From Myroides sp. 1354 (GTDB lineage Bacteria > Bacteroidota > Bacteroidia > Flavobacteriales > Flavobacteriaceae), in assembly GCF_030324495.1 (NCBI RefSeq), contig NZ_JACAGN010000010.1, positions 32,971 to 96,970 of the forward strand: 64,000 bases of DNA. The letters run 5' to 3'. Positions 8,461 through 17,119 of the stretch are shown in pieces. Position 1 is the first letter of the stretch, and each line of letters starts with the position of its first letter. The notes beneath the pieces were generated by a model. That model made no database searches, had not been told where the DNA came from, and saw nothing but the letters and a program-made list of their open reading frames with translations. Both the position numbers and the translations under genes were made by a program.

Positions 8461-8948
8461 CTATCGTAAAGGTTTTTTTGTTTTTTTGTAGGTTGTATTT
8501 TCGTAAGATGGTTCTTTGTATGTACAATCACCTTTTTGTTGAAAGGGAAAACATTTAATCAAGACGAAACTAAACAAAAAATCAACTATCGAAAAAGCAT
8601 AAAGGCATTTTTGCTTTTCTGTGTTTTTGTTTTTTCGTGCGGATCCTCTTTGCTTGTAGATTTCCTTCTCGTTAAAAGGAAAAACACTTACTCAAGACGA
8701 AACTAAACAAAAAATCAACCACCGAAAAAGCAAAAAAGCTTTTTTGTGAGTTGTTTTTTCGTGCGGATCCTCTTTGCTTGTAAATTTTCTTCTCGTTAGA
8801 AGGAAAAACACTTACTCAAGACGAAACTAAACAAAAAATCAACCACCGAAAAAGCAAAAAAGCAAAGAACAAAAAAGCAAAAAAAAAACAAAGAACAAAA
8901 GAGTAAAAAAACAAATCGAAACGAAGTGAAAATCGAAACGCAGTGAAG
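8461..8948 (+). repeat. Repeat array R1, right part (three units)
   Basis: Directly after the gene stop the sequence resumes with AACTATCG, a stretch also found in the middle of unit 1 (7549-7560 region). Three more 124-bp-class units follow with hairpins at about 8530-8550, 8661-8683 and 8785-8807. The last one decays into A-rich sequence and 17-bp AAAATCGAAACGNAGTG repeats. No gene is supported. Confidence 0.85.
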
Positions 8949-9030
8949 ATTCATCGAACACCAAAACCAATATAAACTCTGTGAGATATATTCATCGAAT
9001 ACCAAAACAAAATATAAACCTAGTGAGATA
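8949..9030 (+). repeat. Repeat R2, two 41-bp units
   Basis: Two copies of a 41-bp unit beginning ATTCATCGAA start at 8949 and 8990. The same unit is reiterated in the array at 15.2-16.0 kb, which ties the two repeat regions together. Confidence 0.9.
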
Positions 9031-9070
9031 AAAAAGCCCTTTCCTTTTGTTAAACATAAAGGAATAGTTT

Positions 9071-9078
9071 TATTTTTG
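9071..9078 (+). promoter_or_regulatory. -7 box (TATTTTTG) for the M48 protease gene
   Basis: Exact TANNTTTG match 14 bases before the ATG at 9093, giving a very short leader. Confidence 0.5.
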
Positions 9079-9092
9079 AAGAAAAAAATAGG

Positions 9093-9902
9093 ATGAGAAA
9101 ACTAGTTTTAACTTTAGGTGTACTTCTTTTGCTAAGTGGTTGTAAGACAAATCCATTTAGTGGAAAAAGTACGATGGCGTTTGTATCGGATGCTTCTTTA
9201 TTTCCGTCGTCTTTTCAACAGTACGGAGAGTTTTTAAAAGAGCACAAAGTAATTAAAGGAACAAAAGATGCGAAGCGCATAGAAGATATTGGAAATAAAA
9301 TTCGAATTGCTGCTGAAAAATGGTTGACAGCAAATGGGTATCCGACTTATCTACAGGATTACCGTTGGGAGTACAATTTAGTAGATGATAAAGAAGTAAA
9401 TGCTTGGTGTATGCCTGGAGGGAAAATTGTTTTCTTTACGGGGATTTTACCTATTTGTCAAACCGATGCTGGGATTGCTACAGTGATGGGACATGAGGTG
9501 TCACATGCTTTAGCAAATCACGGACAGCAACGCATGAGTGCGGCGATGTTGCAACAAGCCGCAGCGATGGGGTTAGATGCTGCTACAGCAAGTAGTAAAG
9601 AGTCGACCAAACAAGCGTTAGGAATGGCCTTTGGATTGGGAAGTCAATATGGAGTGATGTTGCCTTTTAGTAGAAGCAATGAAACTGAAGCGGATAAAAT
9701 TGGATTAACGTTAATGGCGATTGCGGGATACAACCCCGATGAAGCGGTATCGTTTTGGAGTCGTATGGCAGCGAATAGCGGAGGAGGAGGGGGATCTTCT
9801 TTCTTGAGTACACACCCGTCTAATCAGGAGCGTATTGATAATTTGAAGAAATTGATTCCTGCAGCCAAAGCAGAAGCAGCGAAATTCGGTGTAACATTTT
9901 AA
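9093..9902 (+). CDS. M48-family metalloprotease, lipoprotein
   Basis: A 269-residue protein with lipoprotein signal (LLLLSGCKTNPF, lipid Cys17) and an M48 catalytic domain. The zinc site HEVSHALANHGQQR lies at about 135-148 and the third ligand Glu in SRSNETEADKIGL at about 200-212. Asp in the EADK motif and the WCMPGGKIVFFTG strand before the site are also typical. By analogy with LoiP and YcaL, a periplasm-facing quality-control protease of outer-membrane proteins is likely; the precise substrate is inferred only. Monocistronic, with a strong terminator. Confidence 0.9.
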   Translation: MRKLVLTLGVLLLLSGCKTNPFSGKSTMAFVSDASLFPSSFQQYGEFLKEHKVIKGTKDAKRIEDIGNKIRIAAEKWLTANGYPTYLQDYRWEYNLVDDKEVNAWCMPGGKIVFFTGILPICQTDAGIATVMGHEVSHALANHGQQRMSAAMLQQAAAMGLDAATASSKESTKQALGMAFGLGSQYGVMLPFSRSNETEADKIGLTLMAIAGYNPDEAVSFWSRMAANSGGGGGSSFLSTHPSNQERIDNLKKLIPAAKAEAAKFGVTF

Positions 9903-9905
9903 AAT

Positions 9906-9948
9906 AAAATAGAAAAAGCGACCTACTCTAGGTGGCTTTTTCTATTTT
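9906..9948 (+). terminator. Terminator after the M48 protease
   Basis: AAAATAGAAAAAGC and GCTTTTTCTATTTT pair, with an inner ACCT/AGGT stem; the right arm supplies the T-run. Confidence 0.85.
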
Positions 9949-9972
9949 AGTAGGCTATTTAGACGCTATAGT

Positions 9973-11274
9973 ATGAAAAACTTCCAAAAGGGAAATCCCA
10001 AATTATTAAATGCATGGGCCTTTTATGATTGGGCAAACTCTGTTTATGCCTTAGTCATCTCTTCTTCTATTTTTCCTTTGTATTACGGCATGTTGTTCCG
10101 GGCAAGAGAAATAAATAGCTATTCTTTTTTCGGTATAGAAATGAATAGCGAAAGTATTATTAGTTATATTACAGCTTTGGGCTTTTTGTTGATTGCTATT
10201 ATATCGCCTTTGCTCTCGGGAATTGCCGATTATTTGGGGACAAAAAAGTTTTTTATGAAGCTTTTTTGCGCAATTGGCTCCCTCTCTTGTATGTTACTCT
10301 ACTTTTTTAGTCTGGACTATTTTGGGTGGAGTTTATTCATTTATATGATGGGATTGATTGGTTTTTGGGGAAGTTTAGTTTTTTATAACTCTTATTTGCC
10401 CGACATTGCTTTTGAAGAGCAACAAGATCGAATTAGTGCCAAAGGATACGCTCTTGGTTATATCGGAAGTGTTCTTTTGTTGGTTATCAATCTTGGATTG
10501 GTGATGAATGCAGAGAAATTGGGATTTGAAGATAGCACACAAGCCATGCGGATGTCTTTTATTTTAGTTGGAGTTTGGTGGATTGCCTTTAGTCAAATTA
10601 CATTTAGACGATTGCCCGATTTTAAAAATGACAAAAAGCTCACGCGAGGGATTTTCTTTAAAGGATTTAAAGAATTAAAAAAAGTAATTGAACTTCTCAA
10701 GGAGCAAACAATACTAAAACGATACTTAGTAGCGTTCTTTGTATATAGTATGGCGGTACAAACCGTAATGATTATTGCGGCCTTTTTTGGCGAAAAAGAA
10801 ATTGCGTGGGCCGATGATCAACAGCGAAGCATGGGGTTGATTGTCAGTATTATGCTTATTCAAATTATTGCAATCCTAGGTGCATTCACGACTTCTAGCT
10901 TGTCTAAACGCATCGGGAATATCCGAACGCTTTGTGTGTTGAATGTTCTTTGGGTCTTTATTTGTATTTATGCTTATACGATTGTTACCCCTAATGAATT
11001 TTATGTCGCTGCAGCTTTTGTAGGATTGGTTATGGGAGGAATTCAATCGCTATCGCGCTCTACTTATGCTAAGCTTTTGCCTCAAACAACAGATACAACC
11101 TCTTTTTTTAGTTTTTATGATGTTACAGAAAAAATAGGTATTGTGGTTGGAATGTTTATTTATGGGTTAATTAGCGATTTAACTGGGAAGATGCAAAATG
11201 CAATTTTGTTTTTAATTCTATTTTTTATCGTCGGTTTTTTCTTATTATTGCGCGTAAAAGACAAGAAGAATTAA
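9973..11274 (+). CDS. MFS transporter, UMF1/Atg22-like family
   Basis: A 433-residue polytopic protein with about 12 hydrophobic segments. The N-terminus NAWAFYDWANSVYALVISSS (about 11-30) is the hallmark of the UMF1 family (bacterial relatives of vacuolar Atg22 effluxers). Other matching parts are SPLLSGIADYLGTKKFF and the late LVMGGIQSLSRSTYAKLLP. The substrate is unknown; amino-acid or solute export is only a family-level guess. It lies between a terminator and a lipoprotein gene with its own promoter. Confidence 0.9.
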   Translation: MKNFQKGNPKLLNAWAFYDWANSVYALVISSSIFPLYYGMLFRAREINSYSFFGIEMNSESIISYITALGFLLIAIISPLLSGIADYLGTKKFFMKLFCAIGSLSCMLLYFFSLDYFGWSLFIYMMGLIGFWGSLVFYNSYLPDIAFEEQQDRISAKGYALGYIGSVLLLVINLGLVMNAEKLGFEDSTQAMRMSFILVGVWWIAFSQITFRRLPDFKNDKKLTRGIFFKGFKELKKVIELLKEQTILKRYLVAFFVYSMAVQTVMIIAAFFGEKEIAWADDQQRSMGLIVSIMLIQIIAILGAFTTSSLSKRIGNIRTLCVLNVLWVFICIYAYTIVTPNEFYVAAAFVGLVMGGIQSLSRSTYAKLLPQTTDTTSFFSFYDVTEKIGIVVGMFIYGLISDLTGKMQNAILFLILFFIVGFFLLLRVKDKKN

Positions 11275-11334
11275 AAAGAAGATTTTTTGTTAATTTATTT
11301 TTGTTAAAAAATATTTAAAATCTATTAAAATATA

Positions 11335-11342
11335 TATATTTG
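11335..11342 (+). promoter_or_regulatory. -7 box (TATATTTG) for the lipoprotein gene at 11367
   Basis: Exact TANNTTTG match in a very AT-rich leader, 24 bases before the ATG. Confidence 0.55.
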
Positions 11343-11366
11343 AATCTGTAATAAGAATATTAAATT

Positions 11367-12374
11367 ATGAAGAAAATTTATTCGATATTGTTTGGTGCAA
11401 GTTTGTTAGCCTTGTGTGGTGTTGGGGTTTCATCATGTAGTAGCTCTGATGATGATTTTATTGACCCAGATTTCAAAGTGCCAACCTATTTTACAGTTAC
11501 ACTTCCAGATACTACTTTTGTTAAAAAAGATGAATTTAAAGCTCGTCTTAATGAGAATGGAGAGTTTCATCTTTATATTGATGACTTGATGAATGGACAG
11601 ATATTTGATATGAAAATTTTGAAATTTCAATTGGGAAATTTTCCAACGAATCTTAATACTATTGACTATTCATATAAAATTGAGGATACTTCGTTTGAGT
11701 TTTTTAATTCAACAGATTTAGCTAATCCTAAACGCAATAATGGAATTATAAAAATTACGAAAATCGATCGTAATGAGATGCTTGTAAGTGGAAACTTTAG
11801 TAGTTTATTATTGCCTTCTCCTGTAAACCAATACATGAAACAATCATTTACTATAACAGGAAAGTTTGAAAATATACCATATGAAAGAGTAGGAAAAGGA
11901 GCCTCTGGATTTGTTTATACTAATATTAATGGAGAGGATATTAGGGATATGGATGTATTTTCTAATTTTACTGGTGACGTTATTAATAACCAAATTGTAA
12001 TTAATGCTAAAAGTAAATCCATGCGTAAGCGTGCAATTACAATTAGTTTTGATAAAAATCTTCCAATTGGTAGTTATGATTATGCAAAAGTAAAAGTACA
12101 GTATACTTCTGAGAATGGTGTAGTATATGTTTCAAATGAAAAAGACGCTGATTTAGTAGGAAGCTTCTTTAGAATTGATAAAATTGAAAATTGGTTTGCA
12201 ACAAATTCAAAAACCTATTCAGGAAAATTTACCTTTAAACTAAAATCAAAAGAGGGAGATGTAATTACATTGAATTTTGGGGATTACAAAGCAAAATTAT
12301 CAATGAAAGAGGTAATTATAAATCCAGATCCAGGGACTGACCCAGGAACGGATCCTGGTATTCCAGAACTATAA
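11367..12374 (+). CDS. Hypothetical lipoprotein, DUF6252-like beta-rich
   Basis: A 335-residue secreted lipoprotein: signal peptide, lipobox GVSSCSSSDDD (Cys24) and a run of acidic residues after the Cys. Acidic/serine residues there favour surface export in Bacteroidota. The body is beta-rich with two similar halves (about 40-170 and 180-310); ITGKFENIPYE and YSGKFTFKLKSKEGDVITLNFGDY look like the repeated strand of DUF6252-type proteins. It ends in a short DPGTDPGTDPG repeat. Function unknown; the domain assignment is tentative. Confidence 0.6.
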   Translation: MKKIYSILFGASLLALCGVGVSSCSSSDDDFIDPDFKVPTYFTVTLPDTTFVKKDEFKARLNENGEFHLYIDDLMNGQIFDMKILKFQLGNFPTNLNTIDYSYKIEDTSFEFFNSTDLANPKRNNGIIKITKIDRNEMLVSGNFSSLLLPSPVNQYMKQSFTITGKFENIPYERVGKGASGFVYTNINGEDIRDMDVFSNFTGDVINNQIVINAKSKSMRKRAITISFDKNLPIGSYDYAKVKVQYTSENGVVYVSNEKDADLVGSFFRIDKIENWFATNSKTYSGKFTFKLKSKEGDVITLNFGDYKAKLSMKEVIINPDPGTDPGTDPGIPEL

Positions 12375-12401
12375 TTTGATAAATAGATAAACTGACATAA
12401 G

Positions 12402-12426
12402 ACCTTGCTTTATGCGAGGTTTTTTT
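12402..12426 (+). terminator. Terminator after the DUF6252-like lipoprotein
   Basis: ACCTTGC / GCGAGGT stem (one G-T pair) with a 5-base loop and six T. Confidence 0.75.
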
Positions 12427-12561
12427 ATGGCATAAAGATTGAACTACTAAAGTAGTATAGAACTAATAAGTGGTTAAAAGGGTTGATAGCTAGTGGCTTG
12501 TGTTTTTTAGCTATACGCTTTACCTGATTGACTACTGACAAAATGACGTGATATTTATAAT

Positions 12562-15033
12562 ATGGCAAACCAAAAAATAATAACATTAGATAATTTGATG
12601 CTTGATGATTTCTTAGATGGTGATTCTGAATTTATTCCTTTGTTAAGTCAGGAAGATGAAGAAGAGATGAATAATGAAGAACTACCCGTTGAATTGCCAA
12701 TTTTGCCTTTGCGTAATATGGTTTTATTTCCTGGTGTTGTGATTCCCATCACAGCAGGAAGAGACAAATCGATTAAGTTAATTGAAGCTGCAAATAAAAA
12801 AGGAAAGAGTATTGGAGTAGTTGCTCAATTAAATGAGGATACTGAAGACCCAAGCTTAAACGATATTCACCACCAAGGAACGGTAGCGCGAATTATTAAA
12901 GTCTTAAAATTGCCGGATGGAAACGTAACGGTAATTCTACAAGGAAAAAAGCGATTTGAAATCGAAGCATTGGTTTCTGAAACGCCTTATTTAACAGCAA
13001 CTGTAAAAGAGTGTGATGAGATTCGTCCAACAGAAGAGGATCAAGAGTTCTTAGCTGTTGTCGATTCTATTAAAGAATTAGCTGTTGAGATTATCAAGGA
13101 AAATCCCAATATCCCTACAGAAGCTTCTTTTGCAGTTAAAAATATTGAGAGTAATTCTTTCTTGATCAATTTTGTATCGTCTAATCTGAATCTATCTGTA
13201 GACGACAAACAGCGTTTGTTGCGCATCAATGATTTAAAGGAACGCGCTTATGAAACTTTGCGTTTGATGAATGTTGAGTTTCAAAAGTTGCAACTGAAAA
13301 ATACGATTCAAACCAAAGTGCGCATTGATTTAGATCAGCAACAAAAAGAGTATTTCTTACATCAACAAATGAAAACCATTCAAGAAGAATTAGGTGGGTT
13401 TTCAAATGAAGAGGAGTTTGAAGAAATGCGCAAAAAAGCCAAAGACAAGAAATGGTCGAAAGAGGTACGCGAGCGTTTTGATAAAGAGTTGATGAAATGG
13501 CAACGCATGAATCCTCAAGTAGCGGAATTTGGTATTCAACGCAATTATTTAGAGCTTTTATTGGAACTTCCGTGGAAGAAATATTCAGAAGATAAGTTTG
13601 ATTTAAAGCGTTCTCAAAAGATTTTAGACAAAGATCACTACGGAATTGAAGATGTAAAGAAACGCGTATTAGAACATATGGCAGTTTTAAAACTGCGCAA
13701 TGATTTAAAAGCTCCGATTTTGTGTTTATACGGACCTCCAGGGGTTGGTAAAACGTCGATTGGAAAATCGATTGCCAAAGCACTAGGACGTGAATATGTG
13801 CGTATTTCACTAGGAGGATTGCGCGATGAAGCGGAAATCAGAGGACATAGAAAAACCTATATTGGTGCGATGCCAGGGCGTATTATTCAAAGCTTGAAAA
13901 AAGCCGGAACTTCAAACCCTGTGTTCTTATTAGATGAAATTGACAAATTATCGGTGAGCAACAATGGAGACCCTTCTTCTGCTTTGTTAGAGGTATTGGA
14001 TCCAGAACAAAATAGCGATTTCTACGATAACTTCTTAGAAATGGGATATGATTTGTCTAAAGTGATGTTTATTGCTACCTCTAATAGCTTGTCAACCATT
14101 CAACCCGCTTTGAGAGACCGTATGGAAATCATCGAAATGACGGGCTATACAATTGAGGAAAAAGTAGAAATCGGAAGACAACACTTATTGCCTAAACAGT
14201 TAGAAGAGCACGGGTTGACAGCAAAGGATTTAACTGTTGGTAAAAAGCAAATGGAGTTTATTGTTACCCATTATACGCGTGAGTCTGGAGTACGTGGATT
14301 GAACAAACAATTGGCTCATGTAGCCAGAGGAATTGCTAAAAGTATTGTCTTAGAAGAGAAATACAATCCAAAAGTAACAGAAGAAGATATCCGCAAAATC
14401 TTGGGAACCCCGCGATTTGAAGCAGATAAATACGAGAATAACGATGTTGCCGGTGTAGTAACTGGTTTAGCCTGGACGAGTGTAGGTGGAGATATTTTGT
14501 ATATTGAATCCATCATCTCCAAAGGAAAAGGCGGATTGAGCATCACCGGAAACTTGGGAACAGTCATGAAAGAATCCGCTACGATTGCTTTAGAATACAT
14601 CAAAGCACATGCCGATGAGTTTGGTATTGATTCGGATGTATTTGAGCAGTATAAGATTCACATTCACGTACCAGAAGGGGCAACACCAAAAGATGGACCA
14701 AGTGCGGGGATTACGATGTTGACTTCGATGGTTTCTTCCTTTACACAACGCAAAGTGAAAAAGAATTTAGCCATGACAGGTGAAATTACCTTAAGAGGAA
14801 AAGTATTGCCTGTAGGTGGAATTAAAGAGAAAATTCTCGCAGCTAAACGCGCCAATATCAAGGAAATTATCTTGTGTAAAGAAAATAGAAAAGATATTGA
14901 AGAAATCAAAGAAGACTATGTAAAAGGATTGACGTTCCACTATGTTGACCGTATGGAAGAGGTATTGGAAATCGCCTTGTTGAAAGAAAAAGTAAAAAAT
15001 GCTAAGAATTTCAACACTGAAAAAGTAAAATAA
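12562..15033 (+). CDS. lon: ATP-dependent protease Lon
   Basis: Cytosolic AAA+ serine protease for misfolded and regulatory proteins. In 823 residues: an acidic N-terminal tail (1-42), the LON substrate-binding domain (about 44-240; LPILPLRNMVLFPGVV), Walker A GPPGVGKT (391-398), Walker B VFLLDEID (454-461), and the Ser-Lys catalytic dyad Ser714 (PKDGPSAGITM) and Lys755 (VGGIKEKILA). All key residues are present; the acidic extension makes it slightly longer than E. coli Lon. Monocistronic, followed by a perfect terminator. Confidence 0.98.
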   Translation: MANQKIITLDNLMLDDFLDGDSEFIPLLSQEDEEEMNNEELPVELPILPLRNMVLFPGVVIPITAGRDKSIKLIEAANKKGKSIGVVAQLNEDTEDPSLNDIHHQGTVARIIKVLKLPDGNVTVILQGKKRFEIEALVSETPYLTATVKECDEIRPTEEDQEFLAVVDSIKELAVEIIKENPNIPTEASFAVKNIESNSFLINFVSSNLNLSVDDKQRLLRINDLKERAYETLRLMNVEFQKLQLKNTIQTKVRIDLDQQQKEYFLHQQMKTIQEELGGFSNEEEFEEMRKKAKDKKWSKEVRERFDKELMKWQRMNPQVAEFGIQRNYLELLLELPWKKYSEDKFDLKRSQKILDKDHYGIEDVKKRVLEHMAVLKLRNDLKAPILCLYGPPGVGKTSIGKSIAKALGREYVRISLGGLRDEAEIRGHRKTYIGAMPGRIIQSLKKAGTSNPVFLLDEIDKLSVSNNGDPSSALLEVLDPEQNSDFYDNFLEMGYDLSKVMFIATSNSLSTIQPALRDRMEIIEMTGYTIEEKVEIGRQHLLPKQLEEHGLTAKDLTVGKKQMEFIVTHYTRESGVRGLNKQLAHVARGIAKSIVLEEKYNPKVTEEDIRKILGTPRFEADKYENNDVAGVVTGLAWTSVGGDILYIESIISKGKGGLSITGNLGTVMKESATIALEYIKAHADEFGIDSDVFEQYKIHIHVPEGATPKDGPSAGITMLTSMVSSFTQRKVKKNLAMTGEITLRGKVLPVGGIKEKILAAKRANIKEIILCKENRKDIEEIKEDYVKGLTFHYVDRMEEVLEIALLKEKVKNAKNFNTEKVK

Positions 15034-15059
15034 GAGTAAACTGTAGTCGATAAAATAAC

Positions 15060-15086
15060 AAAGGGTGTCCCAAAAGGACACCCTTT
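15060..15086 (+). terminator. Terminator after lon
   Basis: Perfect 11-bp stem AAAGGGTGTCC / GGACACCCTTT with loop CAAAA. Confidence 0.85.
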
Positions 15087-15117
15087 GCTCTTTGCTCTTT
15101 GTGAAGTTGTGAATTGG

Positions 15118-15165
15118 AAAGAAGAAAGAAGAAAGAAGAAAGAAGAAAGAAGAAAGAAGAAAGAA
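15118..15165 (+). repeat. 7-bp tandem repeat (GAAGAAA), six full units
   Basis: Six consecutive perfect GAAGAAA units at 15121-15162 with partial units at both ends. Such a pure 7-mer array is expected to vary in copy number between isolates. Confidence 0.95.
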
Positions 15166-15172
15166 GTGAATT

Positions 15173-16020
15173 CTCTACAAAGCACAAATCGTAGCGTAGC
15201 GAAAATCGAAACGTCGTGAAAATCGAAACGCAGTGAAGATTCATCGAACACCAAAACCAATATAAACTCTGTGAGATATATTCATCGAACACCAAAACCA
15301 ATATAAGCTCTGTGAGATATATTCATCGATTACCAATAAAAAATATAAACTAAATGAGATAAACCTCACTAGAAAGGTAAAGTTGTTTTTCTGCTTTTTT
15401 GGTTTTTTGCTTTTTTGTGAAATTGTAAATTCCCTACAAAGTACAAATCTCACAAAGCACAAACTTCACAAAGCACAAATCGTAGCGTAGCGAAAATCGA
15501 AACGAAGTGCAAATCGAAACGTCGTGAAAATCGAAACGCAGTGAAAATCGAAACGTCGTGAAAATCGAAACGCAGTGAAGATTCATCGAACACCAAAACC
15601 AATATAAACTCTGTGAGATATATTCATCGAACACCAAAACCAATATAAACTCTGTGAGATATATTCATCGAACACCAAAACCAATATAAACTCTATGAGA
15701 TATATTCATCGATTACCAATATAAAATATAAACTAAATGAGATAAACCTCACTAGAAAGGTAAAGTTGTTTTTCTGCTTTTTTGCTTTTTTGTGAAATTG
15801 TAAATTCCCTACAAAGAGCAAACCTCACAAAGCACAAATCGTAGCGTAGATTCATCGAATACAAAAATAAAATCGAAACGAAGTGAAAATCGAAACGCAG
15901 TGAAGATTCATCGAACACCAAAACCAATATAAACTCTGTGAGATATATTCATCGAATACCAAAACAAAATATAAACCTAATGAGATAAATATTAACCAAT
16001 GAGATAAACCTCACAAAGCA
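15173..16020 (+). repeat. Repeat array R2 between lon and porQ
   Basis: About 850 bp with no supportable gene. It has three related blocks, beginning near 15173, 15431 and 15807 (each with a C(T/C)CTACAAAG start followed by copies of GTAGCGTAGCG), holding 17-bp AAAATCGAAACGNNGTG units and 41-bp ATTCATCGA... units. The 41-bp units start at 15239, 15280, 15321, 15581, 15622, 15663, 15704, 15906 and 15947. CCTCACTAGAAAGGTAAAG recurs at about 15365 and 15748. Stop-free minus-strand frames here are by-products of the repeat. Confidence 0.9.
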
Positions 16021-16079
16021 CAAACTTTTACAATTGTTTTTGAAAATGTAATATATTAGCAACATAATACAAACATCGA

Positions 16080-17102
16080 ATGAAGTATTCAATTGTATGG
16101 ATTTGTTTCATTGCCTTCTACTTACTATCGCCTGATGCGTATAGTCAAGTTGGCGCAGACTATACCTATCAGTTTTTGAATTTACCCTCTTCTCCTAGGC
16201 AGGCAGCTTTAGGAGGAAAAAACTATGCCTTTACGGAGCAAGTGAGTCAAGCGTTTTGGAATCCAGCGGTCATTAATGAAACCATGGACAATCAATTGGA
16301 TTTGAACTTTAGTAAAGCCTATGGTGTAGCCAATTATGGTTCTTTAGGCTATTCGAAAACGTTTCGTTCGAAGCGAAATCTCTTTGTTGGGGTGAATTTT
16401 ATCAACTATGGAGATATGGAAGGATACGATGAATTCGGAAGTTATACAGGTAGTTTTAAGGGAAATGAGGTGGCTTTAACCCTGGGATCTTCCTATCAAA
16501 TCGAACAATCGGATTGGTATGTAGGGGCGAATGTCAAGTTTGTATTCTCTTCAATGGAGTCCTATCAGTCAATTGGAGCAGCCATTGACCTGGGTGTGCT
16601 ATATAAAGATGAAATTGGGCAGTGGGATTTTGGTCTAACTGTCAGAAACTTAGGGGCTCAATTGCAGACCTACGCAGATTATCGAGAAAAATTACCATTA
16701 GATGTCGCAATTTCGCTTTCAAAAGAATTAGAAAATGTACCTTTGCGTTGGCACATTACAATAGATAATTTACAACAATGGGATTTGTCCTTTTCAAACC
16801 CTAATAGGGGAACTACGTCTATAGACGAAGAATTCAAAGAAGAAAAGGTCGGTTTTTTTAATAATGCACTACGGCATTTCATTGTTGGAGTAGAACTTTT
16901 TCCTCGAAAGAAGTTCCAACTGCGTTTGGGATATAACTTCCGAAAAGGAGAAGAATTGCGAATTGTTGACAATAGACATTTCGCAGGAATCACTGCGGGC
17001 GTTGGGTTGCAACTCAAGCGCTTTAAATTCGACTATTCTTATGCACGCCAAACCTCAGCAGCAAACACGAGTATGTTTGGTGTTCGTATTGATATGAATT
17101 AA
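16080..17102 (+). CDS. porQ: Type IX secretion system protein PorQ
   Basis: A 340-residue outer-membrane beta-barrel protein with signal peptide (residues 1-22, cleavage near AYSQ). It matches PorQ: GADYTYQFLNLPSSPRQAALGG near the N-terminus, FWNPAVINETM, and a barrel ending in an aromatic/charged strand (TSMFGVRIDMN). PorQ works with PorU, PorV and PorZ in the attachment complex that cleaves C-terminal signals and anchors type IX cargo. It sits 17 bases before cmk, the usual porQ-cmk arrangement in this family, which strengthens the call. Confidence 0.9.
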   Translation: MKYSIVWICFIAFYLLSPDAYSQVGADYTYQFLNLPSSPRQAALGGKNYAFTEQVSQAFWNPAVINETMDNQLDLNFSKAYGVANYGSLGYSKTFRSKRNLFVGVNFINYGDMEGYDEFGSYTGSFKGNEVALTLGSSYQIEQSDWYVGANVKFVFSSMESYQSIGAAIDLGVLYKDEIGQWDFGLTVRNLGAQLQTYADYREKLPLDVAISLSKELENVPLRWHITIDNLQQWDLSFSNPNRGTTSIDEEFKEEKVGFFNNALRHFIVGVELFPRKKFQLRLGYNFRKGEELRIVDNRHFAGITAGVGLQLKRFKFDYSYARQTSAANTSMFGVRIDMN

Positions 17103-17119
17103 TTGTAAATTTTTCAAAT

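Noticed and set aside
12553..12564. TGATATTTATAA just before the lon ATG as a fifth FNR-type box
   Set aside because: The right half is ATAA rather than ATCA and it abuts the start codon, so no -7 box can follow it at the required distance.
13226..13810. A 194-codon minus-strand frame inside lon
   Set aside because: It is fully within the well-conserved lon coding region and has no recognisable domain; it is a shadow frame.
14940..15927. Several minus-strand frames with recurring MVLVFDE and SLYWFWCS strings
   Set aside because: They are produced by the 41-bp repeat read on the other strand; the identical peptides follow the repeat units and no promoter or signal supports them.
15239..15988. 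Regular 41-bp direct repeats as a CRISPR array
   Set aside because: The repeats are contiguous, without unique spacers, degenerate, and no cas gene is present in the window.
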